64,000 bases of DNA from Micromonospora phaseoli (lineage in GTDB: Bacteria; Actinomycetota; Actinomycetes; Mycobacteriales; Micromonosporaceae), in NCBI RefSeq assembly GCF_900109115.1, contig NZ_FNYV01000008.1:62001-126000 (forward strand), written 5' to 3'. The notes beneath the pieces are model-generated. The model was not told the DNA's origin. It did not search any database and worked only from the letters and a program-made list of their open reading frames with translations. This document shows positions 17,087 through 26,136 of the stretch, one piece after another. A program made the translations under genes and the position numbers. Within the stretch, counting starts at the first letter, position 1. Each line of letters starts with the position of its first letter.

Positions 17087-18612
17087 GCCCGGAAACCCGG
17101 CCGCTGACCGGCGACGAGTACGTCGAGACGCTCCGCGACGGCCGGGCGGTCTACCTGTATGGCGAGCGGATCCGGGACGTGACCCGCCACCCCGCCTTCC
17201 ACAACCCGATCCGGATGACCGCCCGGCTCTACGACGCGCTGCACTCCGACGAGCACCGATCGGTGCTCACCACCGCCTGCGACGCCCCCGGCAGCCAGGG
17301 CTACACGCACTGGTTCTTCACCACCCCACGCAGCGCCGAGGACCTGGTCGCCGCCGAGCGGGCCATCGCCACCTGGGCCCGGATGAGCTACGGCTGGCTG
17401 GGGCGCGGCCCGGACTACAAGGCGTCCTTCCTCGGCACGCTGGGCGCCAACGCCGACTTCTACCAGCCCTTCGCCGACAACGCGCGCCACTGGTACCGGC
17501 TGTCGCAGGAGCGGGTGCTCTACTGGAGCCACGCCATCGTGCACCCGCCGGTGGACCGGTCACGCCGACCCGACCAGGTCGCGGACGTGTTCGTCCACGT
17601 GGAACGGGAGACCGACGCCGGGCTCGTGGTCAGCGGCGCGAAGGTGGTGGCGACCGGGGCCGCCCTGACCCACCACACGTTCGTCGCCCACTACGGCCTT
17701 CCCGTGGCCCGGCGGGAGTTCGCGCTGGTCGCGGCCGTGCCGACGGACGCGCCGGGGGTCAAGCTGATCTGTCGTCCCTCGTACGCGGCCACCGCGAACG
17801 TGCTGGGCAGCCCGTTCGACTACCCGCTGTCGTCCCGGTTGGACGAGAACGACACGATCCTGGTGCTCGACAAGGTCCTCATCCCGTGGGAGAACGTCTT
17901 CGTCTACGGCGACCTGGCCAAGGTCCAGACGTTCGCCGGCCGCTCGGGGTTCACCGAACGGTTCACCTTCCACGGCTGCGTACGCCTCGCGGTGAAGCTG
18001 GAGTTCCTGGCCGGCCTGCTGGCCAAGGCGCTGGAGACGACCGGCACCGCGGACTTCCGGGGCGTGCAGAGCCGGCTGGGTGAGGTGCTGGCGTGGCGCA
18101 ACATGTTCCAGGGGCTGGCCGGCGCCGCGGCCCGCGATCCGGTGCCGTGGCACGACGGCTCCGTCCTGCCCAATCCGCGGTACGGCGCGGCGTACCGGTG
18201 GTTCATGCAGGTGGGCTATCCCCGGGTGCGGGAGATCGTGCTGCAGGACGTGGCCAGCGGCCTCATCTACGTCAACTCCGGCGCCGAGGACTTCGCGAAT
18301 GCCGAGATCCGCCCGTACCTCGACCGGTATCTGCGCGGTTCGCAGGGCATCGAGGCAGTCGAGCGGGTCAAGGTGATGAAGCTGCTGTGGGACGCCGTCG
18401 GGTCGGAGTTCGGCGGCCGGCACGAACTGTACGAACGCAACTACGCCGGCAACCACGAGAACACCCGGGTCGAGCTGCTCTCGGCGGCGATCGCCGACGG
18501 TGACCTGGCCGGGTGCAAGGCCCTCGTCGACACGTGCCTGGCCGAGTACGACCTGACCGGCTGGCGGGTTCCCGACCTGTCCTCCTACGAGGCTCCGCGC
18601 CCGCCGCACTGA
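17083..18612 (+). CDS. FADH2-dependent phenol hydroxylase (HpaB/SgcC type)
   Basis: 509 residues. RMTARLYDALHSDE, SQGYTHWFFTTPRSAEDL, KASFLGTLGANADFY and CRPSYAATANVLGSPFDYPLSSRLDENDTILVLDKVLIPWENVF are the blocks of the 4-hydroxyphenylacetate 3-monooxygenase family. In C-1027 the homologue SgcC hydroxylates the ring of carrier-bound 3-chloro-beta-tyrosine. All other beta-tyrosine genes are in this window, so the same role is inferred. It needs free FADH2 from a reductase such as the one cut at the left edge. The ATG overlaps the previous stop (ATGA), which puts a beta-tyrosine gene inside the sugar operon. Confidence 0.9.
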   Translation: MSPETRPLTGDEYVETLRDGRAVYLYGERIRDVTRHPAFHNPIRMTARLYDALHSDEHRSVLTTACDAPGSQGYTHWFFTTPRSAEDLVAAERAIATWARMSYGWLGRGPDYKASFLGTLGANADFYQPFADNARHWYRLSQERVLYWSHAIVHPPVDRSRRPDQVADVFVHVERETDAGLVVSGAKVVATGAALTHHTFVAHYGLPVARREFALVAAVPTDAPGVKLICRPSYAATANVLGSPFDYPLSSRLDENDTILVLDKVLIPWENVFVYGDLAKVQTFAGRSGFTERFTFHGCVRLAVKLEFLAGLLAKALETTGTADFRGVQSRLGEVLAWRNMFQGLAGAAARDPVPWHDGSVLPNPRYGAAYRWFMQVGYPRVREIVLQDVASGLIYVNSGAEDFANAEIRPYLDRYLRGSQGIEAVERVKVMKLLWDAVGSEFGGRHELYERNYAGNHENTRVELLSAAIADGDLAGCKALVDTCLAEYDLTGWRVPDLSSYEAPRPPH

Positions 18613-18646
18613 ACCATCGCAGGCGCCCGAGCGCCGAGGGCAGCGC

Positions 18647-20770
18647 TCAGCCGTCGACCAGGAGCGCGGCGGCCGCCGCGGCGTCCCCGGCGTCGTGAGC
18701 GGCGACCAGGGCGGCGAAGCGATCGGCCGGCATGATCCGTACGCCGAGGGTGGCGGCCTTGTCGGCCTTGCCGCCCGATCCCTCTCCGACCACCACCAGA
18801 TCGGTGCGAGCGGAGACCGACCCGGAGGCGCTGCCACCCAGCCGTTCCACCGCCTCGTTGCCCTCGGTACGGCTCAGTCCCGGTACGGCGCCGGTCACCA
18901 CCACCCGCATCGGGGTGCCGTCAGGCCGGCGCAGCAGCCCACCGGCCGCGTCGACCGGGGCGGGTCCGGTTCCGGCTCCCGCCGGTGGCGCGGCGGCCGG
19001 TTCGACCATGTTGACCCCGCGCCCGGCCAGCCGGTCGATCAGCGGGGCCAGCTCCACGAGGTCGGCGACGATGGTGGCGGCCCGCTCCGGACCGATCCCG
19101 TCCACCTGCTGCAACTCGTCCACGCCGGCGTCGAGCAGGGCCCGCATCGTGCCGAAGTGCCGGGCCATCCGCCGCGACAGGGCCCGCCCGGTCATCCGTA
19201 CGCCGAGCCCGATGAGCACCCGGGACAGCGGGCGGCGGGCCGATGCCTGGATGCTGGCGACGAGCTTGGCCGCCGAGATCTCGCCCATCCGCTCCAGGGT
19301 GACCAGCCGTGCTGCGTCGAGGTCGTACAGATCGGCCGGGTCGGTGACCATCCCGGCGGCCACCAGGGATTGGATGATCTTGCCGCCGAGCCCGTCGATG
19401 TCCATCGCGTCGCGGGTCACGAAGTGCGCCAACGCCTCGTGGGCGCCGCAGGCCCGGCCCGCCGCGCACCGCCACCGCTTCTGCGAGCGGTCCAGCGGGC
19501 CGCCGCACCGCGGGCAGGTCACCGGCGGCTGGTACGGCGTGGAGGCCGGATCACGGCGTTCGAGCATCGCCCCGGTGATCTCCGGGATGACGTCGCCGGC
19601 ACGACGGACGAAGACGATGTCGCCCACCCGGACGTTGCGCCGGGCCAGGTCGTCGAAGTTGTGGAGCGTCGCCGAGGTGACGGTGACCCCGCTGATCTGC
19701 ACCGGCTCCAGCACGGCCACCGGCGTGACCACACCGGTCCGGCCGATCTGCACCTCGATGCCGAGCAGCGTGGTGGTCCGGGTGTCCGCGGGGAACTTGC
19801 AGGCGATGCCCCACCGCGGTGCCCGACTCGACGAGCCGGCCAGTTCCCGGTCCCGTGGCCGGTCCGCCTTGACCACCGCGCCGTCGACGCCGTACCCGAG
19901 GGTGCCGCGCGCGACCCGCAGCGACTCGACCGCCGTCACCGCCTCGTCGATGGTGGCGCAGACGGTCATGCCGCCGGTGGCCGCGGTGGAGGTGACACCG
20001 AGCTCCGCCAGGGCGGCCATCTCCACCGAGTGCGGCGGCGGGCCGTCGGCCGCCGCGCAGACCGGGCCGCGTACGTCGTAGGCGATGAAGGACAGCGGTG
20101 CGTCGTAGGCGCGGCCCTCGGCCCGCAGCGTGCCGGCGGCAGCGCTGCGGGGATGCGCGAACGGAGGTTCGCCGTGCCCGGTGCGCAGCTCGTTGGCCAC
20201 CACGAAGTCCGCGTCGGTCATGAAGACCTCACCACGGATCTCGACGGTCAGCGGCCGGTCGAGCTGCCCGGGCAGGCCGGCGGCGCGGCGGGCCTGACCG
20301 GTCACGTCCTCACCCGCCCGCCCGTCGCCCCGGGTGGCGACCCGGCTCAGGCGACCGTCGACGTACCAGGCCGCGATCGCCAGGCCGTCGATCTTCGGCT
20401 CGACGACGAACGCGTCGGCGGGCCGGCTGAGCAGCCGCTCCAGCCGGCCCGCCCAGCGCCGCAGTTGCTCCTCACCGAAGACGTTGTCCAGGCCGAGCAT
20501 CGGCTCGCTGTGCTCGATCTCGCCGCCGGCCGCGACACCGGCGGCGACCAACTCGGTCGGCGAGTCCGCCGGCTTCCACCGCGACTCGCGGGCCTCGGTG
20601 GCCGCGATCCGGGCCAGCAGGGCGTCGTAGGCGGCGTCGTCCATCAGCAGATCGCTGCCGTTGTGGTACTTCGCGGCGGCGGCCCGGGCGGCGGCGAGAG
20701 CCTCGACGTAGGCGGACCGCTCGGTGAAGGGGGTGGCCGCCTCGGCGTCCACGATCGGGGTGTCGGTCAT
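18647..20770 (-). CDS. ligA: NAD+-dependent DNA ligase, cluster-embedded LigA
   Basis: 707 residues with every LigA domain: Ia region (YHNGSDLLMDDAAYDAL), adenylation lysine in KIDG (Lys126), nucleotidyltransferase motifs (EIRGEVFM, GYGVDGAVVKAD, WGIACKFPA), OB fold (QIGRTGVVTPVAVLEPV), zinc finger (CPRC ... RCAAGRAC, all four Cys), helix-hairpin-helix repeats and a C-terminal BRCT domain. It seals nicks in duplex DNA. It is the last gene of the long minus-strand operon, 86 nt after the glycosyltransferase, so it should be made with the product-forming enzymes. Divergence in conserved blocks (for example PMLGLDNVFG in place of the usual PMLSLDNAF) suggests a second, specialised copy rather than the chromosomal gene; a genome would show whether another ligA exists. 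It plausibly repairs breaks caused by the enediyne. Confidence 0.95.
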   Translation of the reverse strand: MTDTPIVDAEAATPFTERSAYVEALAAARAAAAKYHNGSDLLMDDAAYDALLARIAATEARESRWKPADSPTELVAAGVAAGGEIEHSEPMLGLDNVFGEEQLRRWAGRLERLLSRPADAFVVEPKIDGLAIAAWYVDGRLSRVATRGDGRAGEDVTGQARRAAGLPGQLDRPLTVEIRGEVFMTDADFVVANELRTGHGEPPFAHPRSAAAGTLRAEGRAYDAPLSFIAYDVRGPVCAAADGPPPHSVEMAALAELGVTSTAATGGMTVCATIDEAVTAVESLRVARGTLGYGVDGAVVKADRPRDRELAGSSSRAPRWGIACKFPADTRTTTLLGIEVQIGRTGVVTPVAVLEPVQISGVTVTSATLHNFDDLARRNVRVGDIVFVRRAGDVIPEITGAMLERRDPASTPYQPPVTCPRCGGPLDRSQKRWRCAAGRACGAHEALAHFVTRDAMDIDGLGGKIIQSLVAAGMVTDPADLYDLDAARLVTLERMGEISAAKLVASIQASARRPLSRVLIGLGVRMTGRALSRRMARHFGTMRALLDAGVDELQQVDGIGPERAATIVADLVELAPLIDRLAGRGVNMVEPAAAPPAGAGTGPAPVDAAGGLLRRPDGTPMRVVVTGAVPGLSRTEGNEAVERLGGSASGSVSARTDLVVVGEGSGGKADKAATLGVRIMPADRFAALVAAHDAGDAAAAAALLVDG

Positions 20771-20856
20771 GGTCGGCGGCTGCCTCCTGCGTCGGCCGTC
20801 GGCCCGCCCAATGGCGACGAACGTCCACCGGGCGGGCCGAGGAGAGCGGCGAACTT

Positions 20857-22275
20857 CTACCGTCGGTTCCGGGCGTCCCCGGCAAGGCTCTCGAGGACCG
20901 GCACGACGTCGTTCGGGCTGGGCATGGCCCGCCAGACATCATAGATCGCCTCGGCGCCCCGCCGGTAGGACGCATCGTCGAGCACGGTCCGGATCGCCTC
21001 GCGCAGCTCCGTCACCGACTGCGTCTGGTGGTCCAGCCGCACGCCTGCGCCCCGGGAGACGACGTAGTTCGCCACCGGGGTCGCCTCGAGCTTCTTGGCC
21101 GGCATCACCCAACGCACGGCGGGCCGCTGCTCGCGGGCGTCCAACTCGCGTACGCCGTACTCGACGCCGGAGCGGTAGATGCCGGTCTCGTCGGTCAGCT
21201 CCTCCGCGGTTTCCTCCTCCATCCGCAGCATGATCGATTCCCGGGTGTCGCAGACGAGCTGCGGCACCCGCGCGGCGACGGCCGCCTGGAAGGTACCCAG
21301 ACCACCGTGGTGGATGACCGCCGCGCAGGTCGGCAGGATCAGGTTGAGCGGCAGGTAGTCCATCGTGCGCACGTTCGGCGGCGGGATGCGCCCGTCCAAC
21401 TGCACGTCGTTGAGGGTGGCGACGACCTCGACGTCGAGGTCGGCCAGGGCCTCCAGCAACATCGGGGTGCGGTTCCAGTCGCCCCGGATAAAACGCCGGT
21501 AGGACTCGCCGAGGGTCAGGCAGATCCTCGGCCGCTCGGCCGGCTCCCGCAGCCAGTCCGGCACCGGGGCCGCGCCGTTGTAGGGCACGTACCGCAGGGG
21601 CACCTTGCGGGTCCGGGTCGGCAGCTCCAGTCCGGGCGGCGCGGTGTCCAGGGTCCACTGCCCGACCAGCAACTCGTCATCGATCTCCACGCCGTACCGG
21701 TCGGCCAGCGGGCGGACCATCGTGGCCAGCGGATTCTCGTCGAGACCGGCGGCGACGAGGGCCTGTCGGCCGGCGGCGAGACGGTCGAGGCTCCAGCCCG
21801 CCGGGTCGTAGGCGAACACGAGCCGGGCGTGCGCCGCCCCGCTGACCCGGGCCGCGACCGCGCCGGCCGCCTGGGTGAGATCCCAGATCACCAGATCCGG
21901 GCGCCAGGTGCGGGCAAAGTCGATGAGGGCGTCGGCCTCCGGACGGTCCGGACGCAGGTAGTCGGCGGTCGGGGTCAGCAGGTACTGGAAGAAGAGGTAC
22001 CAGTACTCGCGCTCCTCCGGGTGCAGGCCGAGCACTTCGGCGTACCGCGCCGCCTCCACGTGCCCCTTCGGCTCCAGCGGGTCGTCGCTGACCCGGGCGG
22101 TCCAGACCGCGTCACCCAGCGGCACCGGGGTCAGCCCGGTGGCCGCGATCTGGTCGGTGAAGGCAGCCGGGGAAGCCAGCCGCACCTCATGGCCGGCGCT
22201 CTGCAGCGCCCAGGCCGTGGGCACCATGGGGTACAGGTGGGCGATCGACGGGTCGATGGCGAACAGGACGCGCAT
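20857..22275 (-). CDS. GT-B glycosyltransferase (GT1, antibiotic type)
   Basis: 472 residues. MRVLFAIDPSIAHLYPMVPTAWALQSAGHEVRLASP is the N-terminal acceptor domain typical of macrolide/enediyne glycosyltransferases; the C-terminal block PTCAAVIHHGGLGTFQAAVAARVPQLV holds the sugar-nucleotide-binding HHGG motif (with Leu in the usual Ala position). It attaches the NDP-pentose made by the sugar genes. The ATG is preceded by GGGAGAG. It lies between the sugar methyltransferase and the DNA ligase. The family homologues in C-1027 and maduropeptin are SgcA6 and MdpA6. Confidence 0.92.
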   Translation of the reverse strand: MRVLFAIDPSIAHLYPMVPTAWALQSAGHEVRLASPAAFTDQIAATGLTPVPLGDAVWTARVSDDPLEPKGHVEAARYAEVLGLHPEEREYWYLFFQYLLTPTADYLRPDRPEADALIDFARTWRPDLVIWDLTQAAGAVAARVSGAAHARLVFAYDPAGWSLDRLAAGRQALVAAGLDENPLATMVRPLADRYGVEIDDELLVGQWTLDTAPPGLELPTRTRKVPLRYVPYNGAAPVPDWLREPAERPRICLTLGESYRRFIRGDWNRTPMLLEALADLDVEVVATLNDVQLDGRIPPPNVRTMDYLPLNLILPTCAAVIHHGGLGTFQAAVAARVPQLVCDTRESIMLRMEEETAEELTDETGIYRSGVEYGVRELDAREQRPAVRWVMPAKKLEATPVANYVVSRGAGVRLDHQTQSVTELREAIRTVLDDASYRRGAEAIYDVWRAMPSPNDVVPVLESLAGDARNRR

Positions 22276-22287
22276 GTCTCTCCCTCG

Positions 22288-23055
22288 CTAGCGGGCGGGT
22301 CGGAACGTGGGAACGGGGGACGGTTCGGTGCCGGGACGGCCCGCTGGTCGGCGCACGCCGACCAGCAGGGGCCGTCCGGCGAGGCCGGTGGCGAGGAAAT
22401 CGGCGCCGCACCCCGCCGCCGCCAGCGCGTTCAGATGCTCGCGCCGGCCGAACGCGTGCAGCGTCCGGACCTCGGCGGCGTGCCGGACACCGTCGCCCTC
22501 GGCCAACAGGACGTGCCGTTCGACGCGGTGGGCGCCGTCGCGGGGCGCGCCCCGCGACACCCGCACGAGCGTGCGGCCGTCGTCGCCACGGCTCAATCCG
22601 TCGCTGGCCGTGCGGCGGATCGCCACGTCGGGCATCCAGAACGGGGCGAGCAGGAGAAGCCCTCCGGTGTCCAGCAGCCCGGCCAGCGTCCGCAGCACCT
22701 CGCGGTAGCCGACGAGCGGGAGCTCGGCCAGCCCGTCGTGCAGACAGGCGACCACGTCGTAGCGGCGGCCCAGGTCGAGCCCGGTCAGGCGCGCCTGGTG
22801 GATCGTGGTGCCGGGCGACGACCGCCGGGCGAGGACCGCCGTCGCGTCGTCGACAGCGACGCCCTCGACGAGGGCGATGTGCTGGCCCAGCGCCCGCAGC
22901 CGCTCGCCCGCGCCGCACCCCACCTCGATCAGCGAGCCGGCCCGCGGGTGGCGGGCCTGGATGATGCGCAGCACGGTCAGGGCCTCGGCCACGGGGTCGC
23001 GGCTGTCGTCGGCGTGGAGCAGGTCGTGGTACGTGGACTCCGCCTCCACGGGCAT
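22288..23055 (-). CDS. SAM methyltransferase, probably sugar N-methyltransferase
   Basis: 255 residues, beginning MPVEAESTYHDLLHADDSRD with GGAGGTGACG upstream; an in-frame start 87 nt further up has no ribosome site. SLIEVGCGAGERLRALG is the SAM loop and GRRYDVVACLHDGLAEL the acidic motif. Layout and length fit the DesVI/TylM1 group that dimethylates amino sugars. It lies 12 nt before the glycosyltransferase start. No aminotransferase that would supply the amine is in the window, so O-methylation of the sugar is an alternative. Confidence 0.75.
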   Translation of the reverse strand: MPVEAESTYHDLLHADDSRDPVAEALTVLRIIQARHPRAGSLIEVGCGAGERLRALGQHIALVEGVAVDDATAVLARRSSPGTTIHQARLTGLDLGRRYDVVACLHDGLAELPLVGYREVLRTLAGLLDTGGLLLLAPFWMPDVAIRRTASDGLSRGDDGRTLVRVSRGAPRDGAHRVERHVLLAEGDGVRHAAEVRTLHAFGRREHLNALAAAGCGADFLATGLAGRPLLVGVRRPAGRPGTEPSPVPTFRPAR

Positions 23056-23157
23056 CGTCACCTCCGGTCGGATCGGCCCGGTACGCCTCGCGGAGCCGCG
23101 GTCGTACCGGCGCAGGGTGGTCTCGCCCGTCGGTGCGGGCATGATCGGCGCTGCCGC

Positions 23158-24570
23158 TCAGGCGGGCAGCGCGCGGTCCAGGGTGTCGCGGTAGTCGTCG
23201 ACCAGGCCGCCCACCGTGGCGGCGCGGAACTGGCTGCGGCGGTAGCCGACGCTGCCGACGATGCCGCCGGCCGCGTCGAACTCGACCGCCCAGAGCGCGC
23301 CGTCCGGGATCTGCGAGCCGAGCTCCTGCGACCGCAGTCGCCGCCGCATGGCGCGGTAGGTGAGGTCGCCGATGCGCTCGTCGACGGCCATGAACGGGGA
23401 CTGGACCAGTTGGAACACGCAGGACGCGTGTTCCTCGCCGGCCGCGGCACCCATCAGGGCGGGTGCCTCGGTCAGCAGGTCGACGAAGGGGATCTCGTGG
23501 CGGTAGGCCGCCACGCAGGTGGCCCTGACCCGGTCCACCAGGTCGGCGAAGCGGTCACCCGACGGCGTGGCGACCCGTAGCGGCAGCAGGTTGAAGAACG
23601 AGCCGACCATGTCGAGCGTCCAGGCGGGACGGCGTCCCGGGGTGAAGGTCGGCATGACCACCTCGTCGAGCCCGGTGGCGGCGGCGAGCTGCCGCACGTA
23701 CGCCGCCGCCAACACCATGAAGGGCGTGCAGCGCCGGTCGGCCGCGTACGCCTGCACCCGGCGGCGCAGGTCGTCGTCGTACCGGAAGCGGTACCACGCG
23801 GTGCCGTCGGCCTGTCGCCGCCCACGCGGCCAGTCCAGCGCTATCGGTGTGACCGCCGCCCCGGCCAGGTGGTCGCGCCAGTACCGGCGGGCGGCGGCGA
23901 CGGCCGGAGCGTCGGCCGCCTGCCGCTGCCACCGCACGTAGTCCTGGTACTGGCGCACCTCGGGCAGTTCGGCAGTGCGGCCGAGGCGTCGCGCGCGGTA
24001 GCAGAGCGCCAGGTCGCGCAGCACCACCTGGATCGACCAGCCGTCGACACCGGTGTGGTGGGCGGCGAGCACGAGCACGGCATCGTCACGGTCGAACCGC
24101 CCCAGGTACGCCCGCAGGCTCGGGCACAGCGCCATCGGTACCGGCCGGGACTCCACCTCGTTGAGCAGGATCTCCGCGACCTGTTCCCGGTCCGTGCCGG
24201 TGCCCGGCAGCGCCTCGACGTCCAGGCTCGGCTCCTGGGGCGGGCGGACCCGCTGGTGCGGGTCACCGGGATCCCGGACGATCGACGTCCGCAGCGACTC
24301 GTGCCGCGCGACCACGTCGGCGAGGGCGGTCCGCAGCACCGCGACATCGAGCGGCCCGGTGATCCGCCACCCGCCGACGATGGTGTAGCGCGGCCCGAAC
24401 GGTCCCGACTCGTCGCCGCTGTCGACCATGCGGAGAAACTCCTGTTGCCGGGAGAGCGCGAACCGCCGCGCCGGGCCGGAGAGCGGCTCGGGTCGTTGCG
24501 CGCCGGCGGTCGGGAGATCCTCCGGAAGGGTCCACAACGACGGCGTCGGGCCGGGCTCATCGCGCGTCAT
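23158..24570 (-). CDS. Free-standing condensation enzyme (SgcC5 type)
   Basis: 470 residues. It is a single NRPS condensation domain with LSRQQEFLRMVDSGDESG near the start, the catalytic HHTGVDGWS (His171, His172, Asp176, Gly177) and a late VGSFFNLLPLRV block. In C-1027 the homologue SgcC5 forms the ester between carrier-bound beta-tyrosine and the enediyne core diol. The carrier protein, adenylation enzyme and halogenase of that pathway are nearby. The ATG overlaps the end of the halogenase gene by 14 nt. Ester or amide formation cannot be told from sequence alone. Confidence 0.93.
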   Translation of the reverse strand: MTRDEPGPTPSLWTLPEDLPTAGAQRPEPLSGPARRFALSRQQEFLRMVDSGDESGPFGPRYTIVGGWRITGPLDVAVLRTALADVVARHESLRTSIVRDPGDPHQRVRPPQEPSLDVEALPGTGTDREQVAEILLNEVESRPVPMALCPSLRAYLGRFDRDDAVLVLAAHHTGVDGWSIQVVLRDLALCYRARRLGRTAELPEVRQYQDYVRWQRQAADAPAVAAARRYWRDHLAGAAVTPIALDWPRGRRQADGTAWYRFRYDDDLRRRVQAYAADRRCTPFMVLAAAYVRQLAAATGLDEVVMPTFTPGRRPAWTLDMVGSFFNLLPLRVATPSGDRFADLVDRVRATCVAAYRHEIPFVDLLTEAPALMGAAAGEEHASCVFQLVQSPFMAVDERIGDLTYRAMRRRLRSQELGSQIPDGALWAVEFDAAGGIVGSVGYRRSQFRAATVGGLVDDYRDTLDRALPA

Positions 24571-26101
24571 GCCCCGCCTCTCGCGGTGCCGGCGCGCCAG
24601 CCGTCGCCGAGGGCTCGGGCCGGCGCCACCGCATCCCGTCGGCTGACGGGACGAGCCCGCCCGGACGGATCGGCCGTTGGTCGTCGACATTGCCGCCCAG
24701 CGCCGCCTGGGTCTGCATCCGGACCCCCTCCTTGAGGACGTCCTTGAGTAGGGCGGCCCCCAGCAGGTCGCGGTCCTCCCCCGGCACGGCGACGGGGCTC
24801 TGCACGACGTCGGTCAGCTCCTGGAACGCCTCCCTGCGCTCCCGCAGGTAGCCGTCGGGGTCGAGCAGCGCACCCTCGCCCGAACCCCCGCCACCGACGA
24901 GCCGCACGAAGGCCTGCACCGCGCTGGCGACACCGTCGTCGTTAAGGCGCTTGGCGGTCCAGAAGTACGAGTCCTCGTCCTGATGCGTGTCGTAGAACGC
25001 GACGAGGAAGTCGTGGAACAGGGCGTACTCGCGGCGGTAGCGCGCCTCGAACTCCTGGAGGACGCTCGGCTCGTCCAGCTCTGCGGCCAGGCAGCTGTTG
25101 ATCGAGCGAGCGGCCAGCAGGGCGCTGAACGTGGCCAGGTGCACGCCGGAGGAGAAGACCGGGTCGATGAAGCAGGCCGCGTCGCCGACCAGCAGCATGC
25201 CGGGTCGGGTGAAGGTGTCGTGGATGTACGAGTAGTCCTTGCGTACCCGCACCTCGCCGTAGGGCCCGTCGGTCACCCGGGTCGCCTCGGCCAGGTACTC
25301 GGCGATCAGCGGGCACTCGCTGACGAGCTGGCGCAGCACCGTCTCCCGGTCGCCCTCCCGGACCCGGTCCAGCGCCTCCGGCCGCAGGACGGCACCGACG
25401 CTGGTGAGGCTGTCGCCCAGCGGGATGTACCAGAACCAGCCGCTGGGGAAGGCGACGGCGAGGATGTTGCCGCTGTTGGGCTCGGGGAGCCGCTTGCCGC
25501 CCTCGAAGTAGCCGAACAGGGCGAGGTTGCGGAAGAAGTCCGAGTAGTGCCGTGCGCCCCCGATCCGGTGGTGGATGCGGCTGCGGTGGCCGGACGCGTC
25601 CACCACGTACCGGCTGCGCAGTTCCCGGCGTACGCCGTCCTCGTCGTCGAAGCGGACGCCGCACACCCGCTCCCCCTGCTCCAGCACGTCCACCACCGCG
25701 CACCGCTCGCGCACCGTCACGCCCTTGCGCCGGGCGTTGTCGAGCAGGATCTGGTCGAACTTCATCCGCTCGACCTGGTACGCGGTCGCGCCGTCGCTGG
25801 CGAAGCGGGGTGAGATCGCGAAGGCGAACGTCCACGGCTCCGGGTTGCGGCCCCAGCGGAACGTGCCGCCCCGCTTGACGGGGAAGCCGGCGCGGGCCAG
25901 CTCGTCCGCCACGCCGGTCAACCGGCAGACGCCGTGGACGGTCGAGGGCAGCAGCGACTCCCCGATCTGGTACCGGGGGAATGTCTCCCGCTCCAGCAGC
26001 AGGACCCGGTGCCCCTGCATCGCCACCAGGGTGGCGACCGTCGAGCCGGCCGGTCCGCCGCCGACCACGACCAGGTCGTAGTCGAATTCGTCGTTGGTCA
26101 C
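24557..26101 (-). CDS. FAD-dependent halogenase (SgcC3 type)
   Basis: 514 residues from GTG, with GGAGG seven bases upstream. DYDLVVVGGGPAGSTVATLVA is the FAD loop (Gly14-Gly19), LLLERETFPRYQIGESLLPS the second flavin block, SGWFWYIPLGD the WxWxIP motif that blocks monooxygenation (near residue 222), and GMLLVGDAACFIDPVFSSGVHLA the C-terminal FAD motif. It chlorinates an aromatic ring on a carrier-bound substrate; in C-1027 this is position 3 of beta-tyrosyl-SgcC2. The length and the C-terminal helical part fit that carrier-dependent class. It follows the aminomutase by 35 nt. Confidence 0.94.
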   Translation of the reverse strand: MTNDEFDYDLVVVGGGPAGSTVATLVAMQGHRVLLLERETFPRYQIGESLLPSTVHGVCRLTGVADELARAGFPVKRGGTFRWGRNPEPWTFAFAISPRFASDGATAYQVERMKFDQILLDNARRKGVTVRERCAVVDVLEQGERVCGVRFDDEDGVRRELRSRYVVDASGHRSRIHHRIGGARHYSDFFRNLALFGYFEGGKRLPEPNSGNILAVAFPSGWFWYIPLGDSLTSVGAVLRPEALDRVREGDRETVLRQLVSECPLIAEYLAEATRVTDGPYGEVRVRKDYSYIHDTFTRPGMLLVGDAACFIDPVFSSGVHLATFSALLAARSINSCLAAELDEPSVLQEFEARYRREYALFHDFLVAFYDTHQDEDSYFWTAKRLNDDGVASAVQAFVRLVGGGGSGEGALLDPDGYLRERREAFQELTDVVQSPVAVPGEDRDLLGAALLKDVLKEGVRMQTQAALGGNVDDQRPIRPGGLVPSADGMRWRRPEPSATAGAPAPREAGHDAR

Positions 26102-26136
26102 GTCACGTCCTCCAGGATTGCTCTGGTTCGTCCGGA

